DNA of 64,000 nucleotides from Ridgeia piscesae (lineage: Eukaryota > Annelida > Polychaeta > Sabellida > Siboglinidae): NCBI GenBank assembly GCA_025642075.2, contig JAODUO010000064.1, positions 518,501-582,500 on the forward strand, given 5' to 3'. How positions within the stretch are numbered: the first letter of the stretch is position 1; the number at the start of each line of letters is the position of its first letter. Positions 53,701 to 63,926 of the stretch are shown in pieces. The position numbers were made by a program, and so were the translations under genes. The notes under the pieces were generated by a model. The model was given only the letters and a program-made list of their open reading frames with translations. It searched no databases and was not told the DNA's origin.

Positions 53701-55062
53701 TTGACAGATAGAAATGGCAATATTTGAAGTAATTTAATAAATGTAATATTAATTGAGCTATTAATTTTCTATTACTGTTGAGCATTTCAGTTAAATAAAT
53801 ATTCAGTCAGATTTCCTAATTAATACCTTCTTTCCCAGAGAGCAATCTCCTGACCCTCCTGCTTACTGTAGTACTGGTAGTACAAAGTTATATTGTGACA
53901 GTCCCTGGGAAGCCCTGGAGGAGATAAGCATCCTCTAACATTTTTTAATTTTAGAAGCCACACCACAACCCCACCTGTGGTGGTCATTGTTCCTATGGTC
54001 CACCTTTCCTACATCCAGAATCCTGACTGGATCTGGGTGGTTAGCTGCTAAATACCTGTCTAGTGTATTTACAAAAGTTGTGGTCACTGCAGGGCCATGG
54101 AGGACATCTGATGTTAAGTGTATTCATAAGTAATTAGCACTGTTGGGTGAAGTTGTAGTGAAACTAATCAGATTGGCAGGCATTACACATAACCGTGAAA
54201 ATGAAATATTGATATTTGTAAAAGTATCTGAAAATATCAAATAGTTTAGAAAAATAATTAACTACAAATATTTTTAATTCCCAAACATCAAATACTCTAA
54301 AAAGTATTTTAAAACTTTCAAATAGAAGTGTATTTGACCCCATGTCTTATATACTACATATTTGAATTGGATACCTTTTGAATATGACCCCCTGTATTTG
54401 AAACAGTGTTATTGTAATGTATTTAATCATGTGTATGTGACATCTAAAATAAACATAGGACATTTGAAATTATTAAATACATCATATTTGTATTTGATTC
54501 AGAAACCATAACTTAAATTATTAATCCAGCATTAAATGATTCATTCAATACCTGAGAAAGTCATATGATTATTAATAATAATAACACCTGGATAGTGGAT
54601 AGCAGTAATAAGTTAGAACACTAGATAGTGACACAGCAACGGAAAAAGAATGACACCTAGGGATTCCATGAAAGTCGCTTTTATGTTAGAAACAGGATAT
54701 TCATTAAAGTAATCAGAAAGTAATCATGATTATATTCTAATGTAATCGTACTCGTACTCGAGTACATTTTAAAGTAATCGTACTCGTGTACATTTGTTTT
54801 CTGAGTATTCGTACTTGTACTTGTACTCATGCATGTTCAAAGTAATCGTACTCGTATTCGAGTACATTTGTATTGTAATCACTCCATCTCTGATTCAGTG
54901 ACCACTTAGTTTGTGATGACTGTTGATGACGTGTGATCAGTGTCACTTGAGGAAGACTGAACTGAACTTGCCATGAAATGGTGATGGAGATCTGTTGATG
55001 AATCTCAGGAACTCTTTTGCTGCAGTCTTCACAGCATCTGCTGAGGGTGAACTTGTGGGCCC
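26712..55062 (-). CDS. DNPEP: Aspartyl aminopeptidase (peptidase M18), 14 exons in frame
   Basis: The exons, in transcript order, are 55062-54972, 51844-51756, 51442-51329, 51154-51029, 44936-44812, 42952-42856, 41263-41156, 39217-39140, 38557-38474, 32824-32667, 31979-31940, 30337-30236, 28714-28547 and 26759-26712. All thirteen junctions keep frame, giving about 475 codons, the usual length of animal DNPEP. The enzyme is a cytosolic zinc aminopeptidase, a large dodecamer, that removes N-terminal Asp or Glu. The metal and active-site segments are present: [34 protein letters not shown] and LSMHSIREM. The N-terminus reads [17 protein letters not shown], so only a short start exon upstream of 55062 is missing. 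Introns hold up to 6 kb of minisatellite, many starting at or spanning the exon edges. One oddity is Thr after DNEE where the family has Val. Identity is very secure. Confidence 0.97.
27030..27380. repeat. Degenerate minisatellite (about 30 bp) in last DNPEP intron
   Basis: Variants of gagagtgactgagccactgg with atatgtgacat; five clear copies to 27230, then decayed gagactg-rich sequence. Confidence 0.8.
27385..28546. repeat. Minisatellite, 29-bp unit = end of DNPEP exon m plus donor
   Basis: On the minus strand each unit reads TACCACACCACCGCC CTCTTTAAG then gtcag; this is the last 24 bases of exon m and the first five of the intron. Distal copies have TTTTTAAGgtcac instead. About 40 copies. 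Confidence 0.97.
28547..28714 (-). CDS. DNPEP: DNPEP exon m with C-terminal zinc His
   Basis: 56 codons: [40 protein letters not shown], then [25 protein letters not shown] carries the last zinc ligand. The final 24 exonic bases plus gtcag are reiterated about 40 times downstream. Confidence 0.96.
29245..29448 (+). CDS. Small open frame, unidentified
   Basis: 67 codons within a DNPEP intron, opposite strand. It includes [20 protein letters not shown] and ends DFVNDYLIT. It could be the N-terminus of an old DNA-transposon gene, but I recognise no family. An AAGATGGCGGC motif (YY1-like) overlaps an internal ATG. Confidence 0.15.
   Translation: MKFVGNTYFEANFIVFTFFENSKMAAPMDGSKPKDIARCLNALALMNMQNIASADINSDFVNDYLIT
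30236..30337 (-). CDS. DNPEP: DNPEP exon l
   Basis: 34 codons: [20 protein letters not shown], then [14 protein letters not shown]. Acceptor ttgcttgcag, donor gttagt. A decayed copy of about 50 bases of this exon follows the donor in the intron (about 30175-30228). Confidence 0.93.
30965..31931. repeat. Minisatellite, 30-bp unit abutting DNPEP exon k donor
   Basis: On the + strand atgacactgcccagtgactg plus tgtacatcaa; about 32 copies. On the minus strand it begins within seven bases of the donor gtgagt. Variant blocks: AATGAATGTATAC at the left, AACAAATGAC at 31590-31690. Confidence 0.97.
31940..31979 (-). CDS. DNPEP: DNPEP exon k (40-base mini-exon)
   Basis: One base completes a split Ser codon, then [13 protein letters not shown]. 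Acceptor ctgtttcag, donor gtgagt. Arrays abut it on both sides: 30-bp units after the donor, 20-bp units before the acceptor. Confidence 0.93.
31996..32362. repeat. Minisatellite, 20-bp unit upstream of DNPEP exon k acceptor
   Basis: About 18 copies of tgacacacagtgcagtcaca. A partial match to the last intron bases (cagtcacaa...tca) suggests it grew from the acceptor tract. Confidence 0.97.
32600..32680 (-). repeat. DNPEP: Nested duplication of DNPEP exon j donor
   Basis: A 40-41-base segment (CACCCCAACTACAG, gtgagacaactacag, gtgtcac) is present twice in tandem. Inside each copy CAACTACAG is followed first by gtgaga and then again by gtgtca. Four donor-like sites result; the first in transcript order is the one used in the model. 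Confidence 0.95.
32667..32824 (-). CDS. DNPEP: DNPEP exon j
   Basis: Starts [20 protein letters not shown] after acceptor ttgctccag and continues [20 protein letters not shown], then HPNY. The Asp of SADMAHA is a zinc ligand. The acceptor is reiterated about 100 times upstream; the donor end is duplicated downstream at 32600-32639. Confidence 0.95.
32825..37950. repeat. Minisatellite, 51-bp unit carrying DNPEP exon j acceptor
   Basis: About 100 copies over 5.1 kb. Minus-strand units contain gtgttgctccag then ACAG, identical to the acceptor of exon j and its first bases. Variants occur in contiguous blocks. All long frames here (up to 1312 codons) are artefacts of a unit of 17 codons. Confidence 0.99.
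38474..38557 (-). CDS. DNPEP: DNPEP exon i with catalytic Glu pair
   Basis: 28 codons, ending [12 protein letters not shown]. The Glu-Glu pair is the general base and a zinc ligand in M18. Donor GAGgtacc in phase 0. Confidence 0.95.
39140..39217 (-). CDS. DNPEP: DNPEP exon h with bridging-Asp motif
   Basis: 26 codons: [20 protein letters not shown], then CFCAIE. RLDNLHS holds the metal-bridging Asp of M18. The acceptor with about 20 exonic bases is duplicated once immediately upstream (39218-39256). Confidence 0.95.
39218..39256 (-). repeat. DNPEP: Two-copy duplication of DNPEP exon h acceptor
   Basis: Minus-strand GAGGTGTGTACGAGG preceded by tttcag occurs in the exon and again about 36 bases upstream, as an intronic partial copy with 15 matching exonic bases. 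Confidence 0.85.
39385..40256. repeat. Minisatellite, 36-bp unit with consensus donor
   Basis: About 24 copies. Minus strand: GTCTCTGCCCTGGG then gtaagttctacgctactcta. The left half has CTGAG before the donor, the right half CTGGG. Each unit resembles the end of exon g (CTGTCCCTGCG then gtaag), so it is probably a diverged relative of the 39-bp array next to it. Confidence 0.97.
40283..41155. repeat. Minisatellite, 39-bp unit derived from DNPEP exon g donor
   Basis: Fifteen near-identical copies to 40870, then diverged copies up to the exon. Minus strand: GATGTTGTCCTAGG then gtaagtgtaagtattgcatt; the exon ends GATGCTGTCCCTGCG then gtaaga. Graded intermediates between 41040 and 41155 connect exon edge and array. 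Confidence 0.95.
41156..41263 (-). CDS. DNPEP: DNPEP exon g
   Basis: 36 codons: [20 protein letters not shown], then [16 protein letters not shown]. Acceptor tttgttgcag, donor gtaaga. Both edges are reiterated in arrays, acceptor side 41264-42510 and donor side 40283-41155. Confidence 0.93.
41264..42510. repeat. Minisatellite, 31-bp unit carrying DNPEP exon g acceptor
   Basis: About 40 copies. Minus strand: acatgtttgttgcag then TGTGACA; the exon begins TGTGACA after tttgttgcag. Copies decay toward 42700. Confidence 0.97.
42856..42952 (-). CDS. DNPEP: DNPEP exon f
   Basis: The first base completes a split Leu codon; then [20 protein letters not shown] and a low-conservation linker ending PPQDQ; donor gtagtc. 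The acceptor and the first 25 exonic bases are reiterated about 32 times upstream (42953-44545). Confidence 0.92.
42953..44545. repeat. Minisatellite, 49-bp unit carrying DNPEP exon f acceptor plus 25 exonic bases
   Basis: About 32 copies. Minus strand: tgtggtgtgttacag then ACTGCCAGTGATTGCGACAG TCTTG, identical to the start of exon f. Variants (tgcaac, tgttgct) lie toward the distal end. Confidence 0.98.
44812..44936 (-). CDS. DNPEP: DNPEP exon e
   Basis: Acceptor gtgacaacag, donor gtgagt. Encodes [20 protein letters not shown], then [10 protein letters not shown]. No repeats touch this exon. Confidence 0.95.
45305..51028. repeat. Minisatellite, 39-40-bp unit starting at DNPEP exon d donor, about 145 copies
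   Basis: Minus strand: GG, gtctgttacatctcatcacc, ctccaccccacagtgtca. The first copy is the exon d donor itself. Two main alleles (accccacag, acccccacag-like loss of one T) give 39 or 40 bases; AGACC/AAACC is a second common variant. A G-run disruption lies at 47036-47056. The open frames of about 2000 codons are artefacts. Confidence 0.99.
51029..51154 (-). CDS. DNPEP: DNPEP exon d
   Basis: 42 codons from acceptor gtccgcag: [20 protein letters not shown], then [20 protein letters not shown]. The donor is AGG followed by gtctgt, a weak site. The 5.7-kb minisatellite starts exactly here: its first unit is the donor itself. Confidence 0.95.
51329..51442 (-). CDS. DNPEP: DNPEP exon c with first zinc-site motif
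   Basis: Exactly 38 codons between tttcag and gtacag: [18 protein letters not shown], then [18 protein letters not shown]. The His and Asp of GAHTDSP belong to the metal/active site. Confidence 0.97.
51549..51750. repeat. (GAGAGG)n purine tract next to DNPEP exon b donor
   Basis: Nearly pure GGGAGA hexamer repeat on the + strand with small irregularities at 51600-51640 and 51692. It ends five bases before the donor. Confidence 0.97.
51756..51844 (-). CDS. DNPEP: DNPEP exon b
   Basis: Acceptor ttctgtttag, donor gtacta. Encodes [20 protein letters not shown] and then AWNVKPKDK, the conserved start of the M18 catalytic region. A (CCCTCT)n tract begins within ten bases of the donor. Confidence 0.95.
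52230..52790. repeat. Degenerate short repeat (ccagatcacttgacccc)
   Basis: Scattered variants of about 17-20 bases with cagatcactggatcccc, interrupted by unique sequence, plus a CCCTCC tract at 52262-52295. Confidence 0.6.
53524..54892. mobile_element. Non-autonomous hAT-type DNA transposon
   Basis: The left end CACAGATGGAGTAATCG and right end (reverse complement) CAGAGATGGAGTGATTAC form terminal inverted repeats of the CAGAGATG type. Both sides are flanked by the same 8 bases ATTCAGTG (53516-53523 and 54893-54900), the target-site duplication size of hAT elements. Both subterminal regions are rich in aatcgtactcgagtac motifs, which may be transposase binding sites. Length 1369 bp; no transposase frame seen. 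It sits in the first visible DNPEP intron, 79 bases from exon a. Confidence 0.85.
54972..55062 (-). CDS. DNPEP: DNPEP exon a (first one found)
   Basis: Acceptor ccttttgcag; encodes a short leader, then [19 protein letters not shown]. The frame to the next exon requires the donor CATG followed by gcaagt, a GC-AG intron; the nearby GT five bases on would break the frame. The initiator exon is not identified. Confidence 0.9.
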
Positions 55063-56480
55063 CTGCAAAAGGCAAAATTGCCACGGCAGAGATACATAAA
55101 TCTTCAACTGACATGCACATGATGGGTCAGGCCAAGTAATTACAGACACTTTTATAATACAGTTACAATAATTTAATACATATTTATGAAAAAACATAAT
55201 GGATATACAGTATTTTGGTGGTATTACTTCTATTTATTTTTAATGAATTGTCTGGTATCAGGGATGCCCCAAGGACAAAGTAATGTATCCATGTCATTTG
55301 AGCACACCATAGGTAGAACTGTGTGCCTTTTTGAAATGTCCTGCTCCAAATTTGTTAAAATTTTATTATTTTGCATATTACATTTACGTTTAAATAACCT
55401 GATAAATTTTAGCATGAAATGTTATTTGTATCAGACATATTATTGCCATTAATTTGTTTAATTACACCCAGGACAGTATGTGCAAAATATTTCTAAGGGA
55501 TATACTATATAAGTATCAACAATATGCTGAAAAATGTCCACTGAATATTTCATCATAAGTTACAAGTGACATTCTAGCAGACAATAGGACTTTAATTGGT
55601 GTACTACACAGCCCAGTGGCAAAATGATAAATTCACTGTAATACAATTCTCTGCTACATGTTAGCAGTCAAGCAAAATAGGGCCTAATATTTCTCAGATA
55701 AAGATCCTATTGTTGTACATGCTATTCGGGCACATGTACGCTGCAGAAAAGAGTGTGTTATTTCAGCATATGATGTGCTATTTGTGCAACGGCATACGCT
55801 AATGGAATCCCTGGGAAAGTTGGTGATATTTTTAAAATTTGTATTCTGTGTAGTATTTTGGTGGTATAATGAATTAATACTATTATTAAACTATTGCCAG
55901 AATGTACCTGCTTTTCCCAATTCCATGTGCATGGTGCAATAACACATGGCTGGTGGGCTTGCGGCTGGCATAACCCATAACAATTTGGGTCTCAAAATAT
56001 GTCTAAAATATTTGTAAAAACATAAGTGTATCTAATAATGCTGAGCGATTATGGTTACTTAGGATTAATGTGAAGTATCCAATGTTTGCATAGGGTTATA
56101 ACAGCAACATTGAGGTGCATGGTTCGGATTATATACAAGTGCCAGCCGAACTCATGACCACGATATGACTATGCAGTATTGGTTGTTATGGTGTGAAGAC
56201 AAAACCCAAACATACAAAACATCAGCTGTTTTTCATGCTAGTCGTGTGATGTTTGTATTTACCCAGGGTTGGTTCTGTCTAGCTGAAGTCATTTTACTTG
56301 GGACATATGTTTGTTCACTAGGGATTTTAGGCCGGTTTTGAGTTACTGTCATATCTCTTCAACAGGAGAATCTGTTGAAACGTGTCTAGGATGATGATAT
56401 TACTTTGTTGGCTTCTGCCTTTATTTCTGTTAAGTTTGATTTTGACAAGAGGAACACTTTACATGATACGGTTTAGTGCG
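55063..56480. other. No gene recognised upstream of DNPEP exon a
   Basis: Expected to contain intron 1 and perhaps the start exon; no Met-starting short exon could be singled out by eye. Confidence 0.4.
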
Positions 56481-56486
56481 TGTGAT

Positions 56487-56537
56487 GGCCGAACTTACCG
56501 AGCAATCCACCAGGTGGATTGCTCGGTAAGTTCGGCC
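56487..56537. repeat. Perfect palindrome, 25-bp arms, 1-base centre
   Basis: The left arm ggccgaacttaccgagcaat then ccacc is followed by a and its exact reverse complement. On a single strand it folds into a 25-bp hairpin with essentially no loop. Confidence 0.95.
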
Positions 56538-57026
56538 TACTTGCGCTCGCCTGAGCCGAATCATCCGTCGGACTCGACCGAACCTCTTTTTGAACCCACA
56601 CGAGCCAGGACCTGTTGCCGAGTGATAGGGATAGGCCGACGCATAAAAGCTTCTCGTCTGTTGACTTGCGACTTGTTACTTTTGCTTTGTTAGTTAAATT
56701 GTTACGGTAAACTCGGACGTCTCACTCACTGTGACAGCGTAAAATGGCTCAAAACATTGCCGTTTCATAAATTAGTGCTCTTTCTAATTGTGATTACAAA
56801 GAGAGGCATGCAAGCTTGACAGAGACTACAACACTCACCATTTCGACACGAATCCGAACAATTTCAAACCGAGATTATGAGAGAAGCTCAGAAGAAGGGG
56901 ATGGTCACCAAGTGAGTGCGCTGTTGCAAGGACACCTGGCGAATGAATATAAACTCATGTTAGCGTGTCAAACTCCGCAATGTGGCGCCACAGTATATCG
57001 CTCACACTCGAGCGTCGAGCGTTCCA

Positions 57027-57300
<274 letters not shown>

Positions 57301-57369
57301 ATATGTATACATATATATTATTTTATAAAGTGTATTATTTAAAGTGTATTATGTTATATACTGTATGAA

Positions 57370-57855
57370 TGGTTCTAAAAGGTGAGGAATGCGTCATGTG
57401 AATGGGTTTTTAGTGTATGTGTTTGTGTCGTGTGGCGTTCTTGGGGGTGTGTGTGAGAGTGTGGGGTGTGGTGTTGTGTAGTCTGGGGTGAGTGGAATTG
57501 CCAGTGTGTCCGTGTGGGGTTGTGAGTGTGTTTGTTTTGTGTGCCGGGTTTGTCTGGAGTGCCTTGAGTAGCCCTGAATGTGGGTGCAGGTTGTACAAGG
57601 TGTGTGTGTTGACTTTGTGACACAGGTAGGTCTTTTGTGATAGTTCTGTTAAGAATGTGGTCCATGTGTCTAAGTGGTGTCCGCTGTTCGTGCCAGGTGT
57701 GAATGTGCGTGTGCATGTGGGTTTGATGTGGTGTGTGATGTGTGTGTGTGTGTGTTTTGATCGTGTCAGTCGTAGTTTGCTGGGGTGTGTGTGATTGGAA
57801 TGTGTGTGTCGGTAGGCTTGTGAAGGTGGTTGGTGGGCTGGGACATCCTTCCAGT
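57370..57855. other. G/T-rich low-complexity region
   Basis: Strongly G and T biased on the + strand (gtgtgtgtgagagtgtgggg-like); no gene recognised. Confidence 0.6.
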
Positions 57856-57859
57856 GTTA

Positions 57860-58530
57860 GTAGTCAAACGTGCTCGTGCTGTTTGCCTCTGCAGCTGCAT
57901 AGTTGATTTGTTGCCCCAGTGAAGAGTCGGTGTGAGTTGACGTCGAGGTACTTGGCAATAGCGACTTCCTCCAGAGTGCGGTTATTGAGAGAGTAGCTGG
58001 TCCTAGTCTTTGTGGTTTTATTCATGCAGGTCTTCCTGTAGATCAAACGCATCAGATGTGGTCTTGATGTGAACATAAAGGATACTGTCGTCGGCGAAGA
58101 GTCGTAGTCTGGTCCTGACGTCATCTCCACGATCGTTGAAGTGGACCAGGAACCTCTGATGCCGCAAAAGCCAAACTTCACGAGCAGTCTCTTGTGGGGC
58201 ACTTTATCGAAGGCCTGAGAGAAATCCTTGGATATTGCGTCAATCTGTCTACCCTTATCTGTTTCCGTTGCAAAGTCTTCTACCGTGAGAAGTTGTGTTT
58301 CGCAGGAGTGTCGTGAAAGCAATGCTGGGCATCAATGGTGAGTAATTTTGGTTCCGTTCTAGGTAGTCTGCTATTTCAGATCTCATGATGTGTTCTAGAA
58401 GCGTGCAATAGGCACAGGTCAGGGAGTTAAGTTTATTTGATCGTTTGGCTCCTGCATCCTTTCTTAAACATGGGTTTGACTATAGCATATGCTTCCAGAT
58501 CGATGCGATCTGATCTGTGACTTTACAGCG
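57860..58530 (-). mobile_element. Jockey/CR1-like LINE reverse transcriptase, frameshifted and deleted
   Basis: On the minus strand, in shifting frames: VKPMFKKG, then SLTCAYCTLLEHIMRS, SCETQLLTVEDFATETDKGR, then IDAISKDFSQAFDKVPHKRL, then LRLFADDSILYV, and finally SYSLNNRTLEEVAIAKYL. These are consecutive conserved blocks of a non-LTR reverse transcriptase (FKKG, LTC, FS-AFDxVPH, FADD). The FADD catalytic motif survives but is out of frame with its flanks, and the segment between VPH and FADD is partly deleted. It is inactive. Confidence 0.85.
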
Positions 58531-59744
58531 GAAACCTTAATGTGATCTCCAAGTCACACAGGGTGTCGGGAGCCAAAGCACATACCACATTTCAAAATCT
58601 GAACTCAATGCGATGACACACTGATACCTTTTTGAAGATAATTTTTTTTAATCGACTTATCTTGATCAAAATGTAATATCATGTGCTTAAGTACTAAGAG
58701 AATCTCAGTGTAGAACTAAGACGATCGACTCTAGTCAAACACGAATGAAGCCAGTCTGAGTCGTCAGCCACAAGCCACCACCTGCTCAACGTTGAAAAGC
58801 TGAAATCTCCGTGAAACCTGTTTTGAGTGCGTGCGTGTGTGTGGGTGCTTGCGCGCGTGCATGCGTGCGTGCATGCGAGCGAGTGTCCGAGTGTGTACTG
58901 TCCGAACGAACGAAGCACAGACGTGGGGAGGGGTAATAAGAAATCTACAAATCTACGGCTTGTCCTGGCTGATAGCTGGCAACATACTGAAATAACTTTT
59001 ACAACACCTGGTTATTGGTGAATGTTTGTGGAAATTGTGTGCAATGTGCAATATGATCATGTGGTATTATTAGTTTCGACAATGTTGCATGTCGACCACG
59101 TGGTGAGTAGGTAAACCCAACATGTTGCCCGCGCTGTCACGACTGCCTATTTAAGTTTATACAGTGGCAATAAATATGCCACCCTTTACCAAATTTTGAT
59201 TGATAGAACGCAATATCTCGTGAAGTTTGACAGACTTCTGTTGGGCAGAAAATAAAGTCTGATAGACAGAAAATAGTCCACTAGACAGAACACACAGAGA
59301 ACGTCAGTTGAAATCGGTTTATTTGACCGTGCAATAAAATAAGAAGTACAGTGCGAAATTGCCATATGATTGTCTTTCACCGATCCTGATTACATCTTGT
59401 AAAGTTTTAAGACCTGAGGTGCTAGCGTTTATGAGTTAAAATTAACATAGCTACAAGCGTAACTTTGTTAGCGAGCGTTGATCTTGATTAATAAGTATCC
59501 AACGGCATCAGACAAATCGGCCGGTGTCCTGGTGCGCCATACACTGTGTTCGACGTATGCCATCCCGAGTTGTGGCTGACACGTCTAGCGACGTCCGAGG
59601 AGATGGCGTGCTTTACACGTGCGGAAGGAGAGACACTGATCGCCTTGGCGGTAGGGAGTCCTACGCGGACACGCACATTTCTTGAGGCACCGGAAGCTGC
59701 ACCTGACAATCCTGTTTGAGCAGGTTCGTCTCGATTCGCAATCG

Positions 59745-59875
59745 CGGGCGCACCGGGACATTTTCAGATCGCCGGGACACACTGTAAGTGAAAGGAAGAA
59801 GGTCACTGGTCATTTAAATCATCGGGACACACTATAAGGAAGAGAACCATTGGTCATTTAGATCATCGTGACACA

Positions 59876-59880
<5 letters not shown>
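59745..59880. repeat. About 57-bp tandem repeat, 2-3 copies
   Basis: Copies share atcgccgggacacactgtaa / catcgggacacactataagg / catcgtgacacattgtaaaa, with tcattggtcattt between. Confidence 0.75.
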
Positions 59881-59914
<34 letters not shown>

Positions 59915-59926
59915 GGGGGGGGGGGG
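59880..59926. repeat. Homopolymer run: about 27 A followed by 20 G
   Basis: A pure A run joins directly to a pure G run. Such a junction is unusual and could be partly a sequencing or assembly artefact. Confidence 0.9.
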
Positions 59927-60241
59927 AAGAGGTTAAAATGGTTTTGTTGATAACATTGACACGTCAAGGCAATTGGATAAACCCTTCGCGTCCAGCCGTT
60001 AAAGGTTTTTAAAATTTTAAAAGCCATTTAACATACCATCCAGTAAAACGTTTTCCCCAAAGTTCGGCGTTACAATGGTTTTTGATAACCCCCGATTAAC
60101 ATTCAAGCTGTCACATTCCGAACAATTCGAGACGCCTTTTTGTTTTCCCTCAGGCAAATGAACACGACACTGCATCCAGTACGTCTCAGCACAGTCAAAA
60201 CCCCGGTATTTACAAGAGTGCCTGATTCCTGTTAAACTGCA

Positions 60242-60432
<191 letters not shown>

Positions 60433-60794
60433 TTAGCTTGAGCTTCGATACACCGCATATTATACATTATACATAATACATACACATGTAATACGAATGT
60501 TGGTTAAGTATACGTATTTTTTACCTCTTGACGAACGTAACAAATTTAACTTACGAATGATACGCAAACGTCATAGATGCAACTCTTGTAGGCGCCCATT
60601 GCCTCTTTTGGCTGCAAAACCGACCATTTTAAGTTGACATCGCAGTCTATTAAAACAGTGATATATTATTTATATTAATAACGTATGAGTTGAGTGTTTA
60701 CTCAATAAACTTGTTAACATACGTAACGTGTTAAATTGTAGACGCGTTGTTTATCTAACCATTCTGATAACTAACGTCGTTCTCGTGCATGCTC

Positions 60795-60906
60795 TTCCTT
60801 CCTTCCTTCCTGCCTTCTTCTTGCCTTCCTTCCTGCCTTCATTCCTTCCTTCCTTCCTTCCTTCATTCCTTCCTTCGTTTCTTTCTCTCTTATTTATTTA
60901 TTTATT
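60795..60906. repeat. (CCTT)n followed by (TTTA)n
   Basis: Pyrimidine tract ccttccttcctgccttcttc, ending in tatttatttatttatt. Confidence 0.95.
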
Positions 60907-61027
60907 TCCTATGTTGCATATAACATTTCTGCTAGTGTAAATTAAGTATTCAGTATAATGTTTTGGTCGTTGTCATATGATTTCATTAAAACATATGTAA
61001 ATTATTATTACAGTATATAATCGTATG

Positions 61028-61350
61028 TCATTGTTGCCACGAACCCTCTACACGTCACATACTATTGTTGCTACGGACACTCTATAAGTCACGTACCATT
61101 GTTACTACGGACACGCTACACGTCACGTACCATTGTTGCCACGAACCCTCTACACGTCACGTACTATTGTTGCCACGAACCCTCTACACGTCACGTTCAA
61201 TTGTTACTATGCACAAGCTACACGTCACGTGCCATTGTTGCTACGAGCATCGAGTACCTTGGTCGATATGAGCACTTCATATGTCACATGCTACTATTGC
61301 TATGATAATCATACATGTCACGTACCGTGGCCATAATGAACATCCTTTAT
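61028..61350. repeat. Minisatellite, 34-bp unit, about 9 copies
   Basis: Unit contains cattgttgccacgaaccctc then tacacgtcacgta; copies diverge to the right. Confidence 0.92.
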
Positions 61351-62284
61351 GTCACGTACCATGTTATATATGCAGTCGGCAAATGGACCCTGTTTCATTT
61401 TGAGGGTGCCGCAGTAACTGGTGTGGTCGAACGTTGGTCTCATGCTCTCTTTGCATTCCAGGTTCACCGCATCCTTCGTCCTAAATATATGTCACGTTGC
61501 TTCCATAAACGAAATGATAGTCACACTGATACACGAAGCCACATCTAGGCCATATCCTGGAAACAACATTTGGACTAACGGTATAATGTTTAGTCGAATG
61601 CTCACAGTGATTACTTTTTGATAAAACCTAACCGTGTCCACAAAGACGGAAAATATATGATAGCATTGCAGCATTGAAAGTTTTCTGTGAAAATGAGTCT
61701 TTTTAACAGTTAAAGAGGTGATCATACACAGAAAACTCATGTCATAATTATGTTGCATCTCAGGAGTACTACAACTTGATACACTGTGCAATATGCATCA
61801 TTTATCACCACTATTACAGGCGGGTGTTACGGCATTTCACCTCCAACATGAACAAAATGTAATCCACCCCAGATCTGGTATTCAAGTCCTTAGATCTCCA
61901 ATTTGAAATGTTGAGGTTGGAGAACTGACAATGGGATTGACCCACATTCCCCAATATTTAGTGAAGATAGTGTTTTCGTGTAATTTGAGATTTTTGGAGA
62001 GCGTGAAGGTGTTTTTATCGTGAACCTCCGGGGTGCAAATCGAGGTTTTAATGGCGGGAAACGAACGTCTCCGAAACATTTTCATCGATAACATCCTCCT
62101 TCATCCGATATCCATCTGAGGTGGGGGCTGGATATAGGATTATCCCATACCCATGCGTGGAAGGGGTGTGTATTGTTGTGTATAGGAAGGACAGCCTGGA
62201 TGTGTTTGTCATTCCTATATTAATTTAGTTTCGATGCCAGTGTCTTTTAACCATGATAACCTAACCTAACTAAACAATATGCCG

Positions 62285-62480
62285 AGAGAGCGGTGGATGG
62301 AGACTCACTGTTCGTTGGCCCTCGGCCCTCCCACGCGGTAGCTGTTGCCAATCAGCCAGAAGCGCTCATTGGGCGGGCGCGCTGCGACGTTCTTCCCACC
62401 CTTCGTACGGTAGTCGTTCTTCTTTACGTTGTCGGCGTTTCCGCAAAGACCTGGTCGCACATTGAACTACATCGAGTATT
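62285..62480. promoter_or_regulatory. CG-rich segment with CCAAT and GC boxes (possible promoter)
   Basis: Clearly more GC- and CpG-rich than its surroundings. It contains gccaatcagcc, cattgggcgggcgcgc and several CG dinucleotides within 100 bases. It could be a promoter, for example that of DNPEP about 7 kb upstream of the first exon found, but there is no direct link. Confidence 0.2.
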
Positions 62481-62650
62481 CTAAGCATTTGTCATCTGCA
62501 AATCACTAAATAGGCGCCTAGTATTAAATACCGGTAACTTAGACACGTAGTCTTGCGGTGGGGCCGGGGCCTGGTTAGTGTTACAAGTTGCACAACGCTG
62601 TAGTCCATGTAGGGGTGCGCAGTGACATCCACACTCGTCCACGCACACTC

Positions 62651-63868
<1,218 letters not shown>

Positions 63869-63922
<54 letters not shown>
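63869..63922. repeat. (TA)n microsatellite at LINE 5' truncation
   Basis: Pure TA run directly at the 5' truncation point of the LINE copy. Confidence 0.97.

Positions 63923-63926
<4 letters not shown>

Noticed and set aside
56382..56693. + strand frame with hydrophobic start (signal-peptide-like)
   Set aside because: It reads through the perfect palindrome and has no recognisable domain; likely chance.
59488..59806. Minus-strand frames with Arg/Ser-rich sequence
   Set aside because: No family recognised and no splice or start context; two overlapping frames suggest chance in a CG-richer patch.
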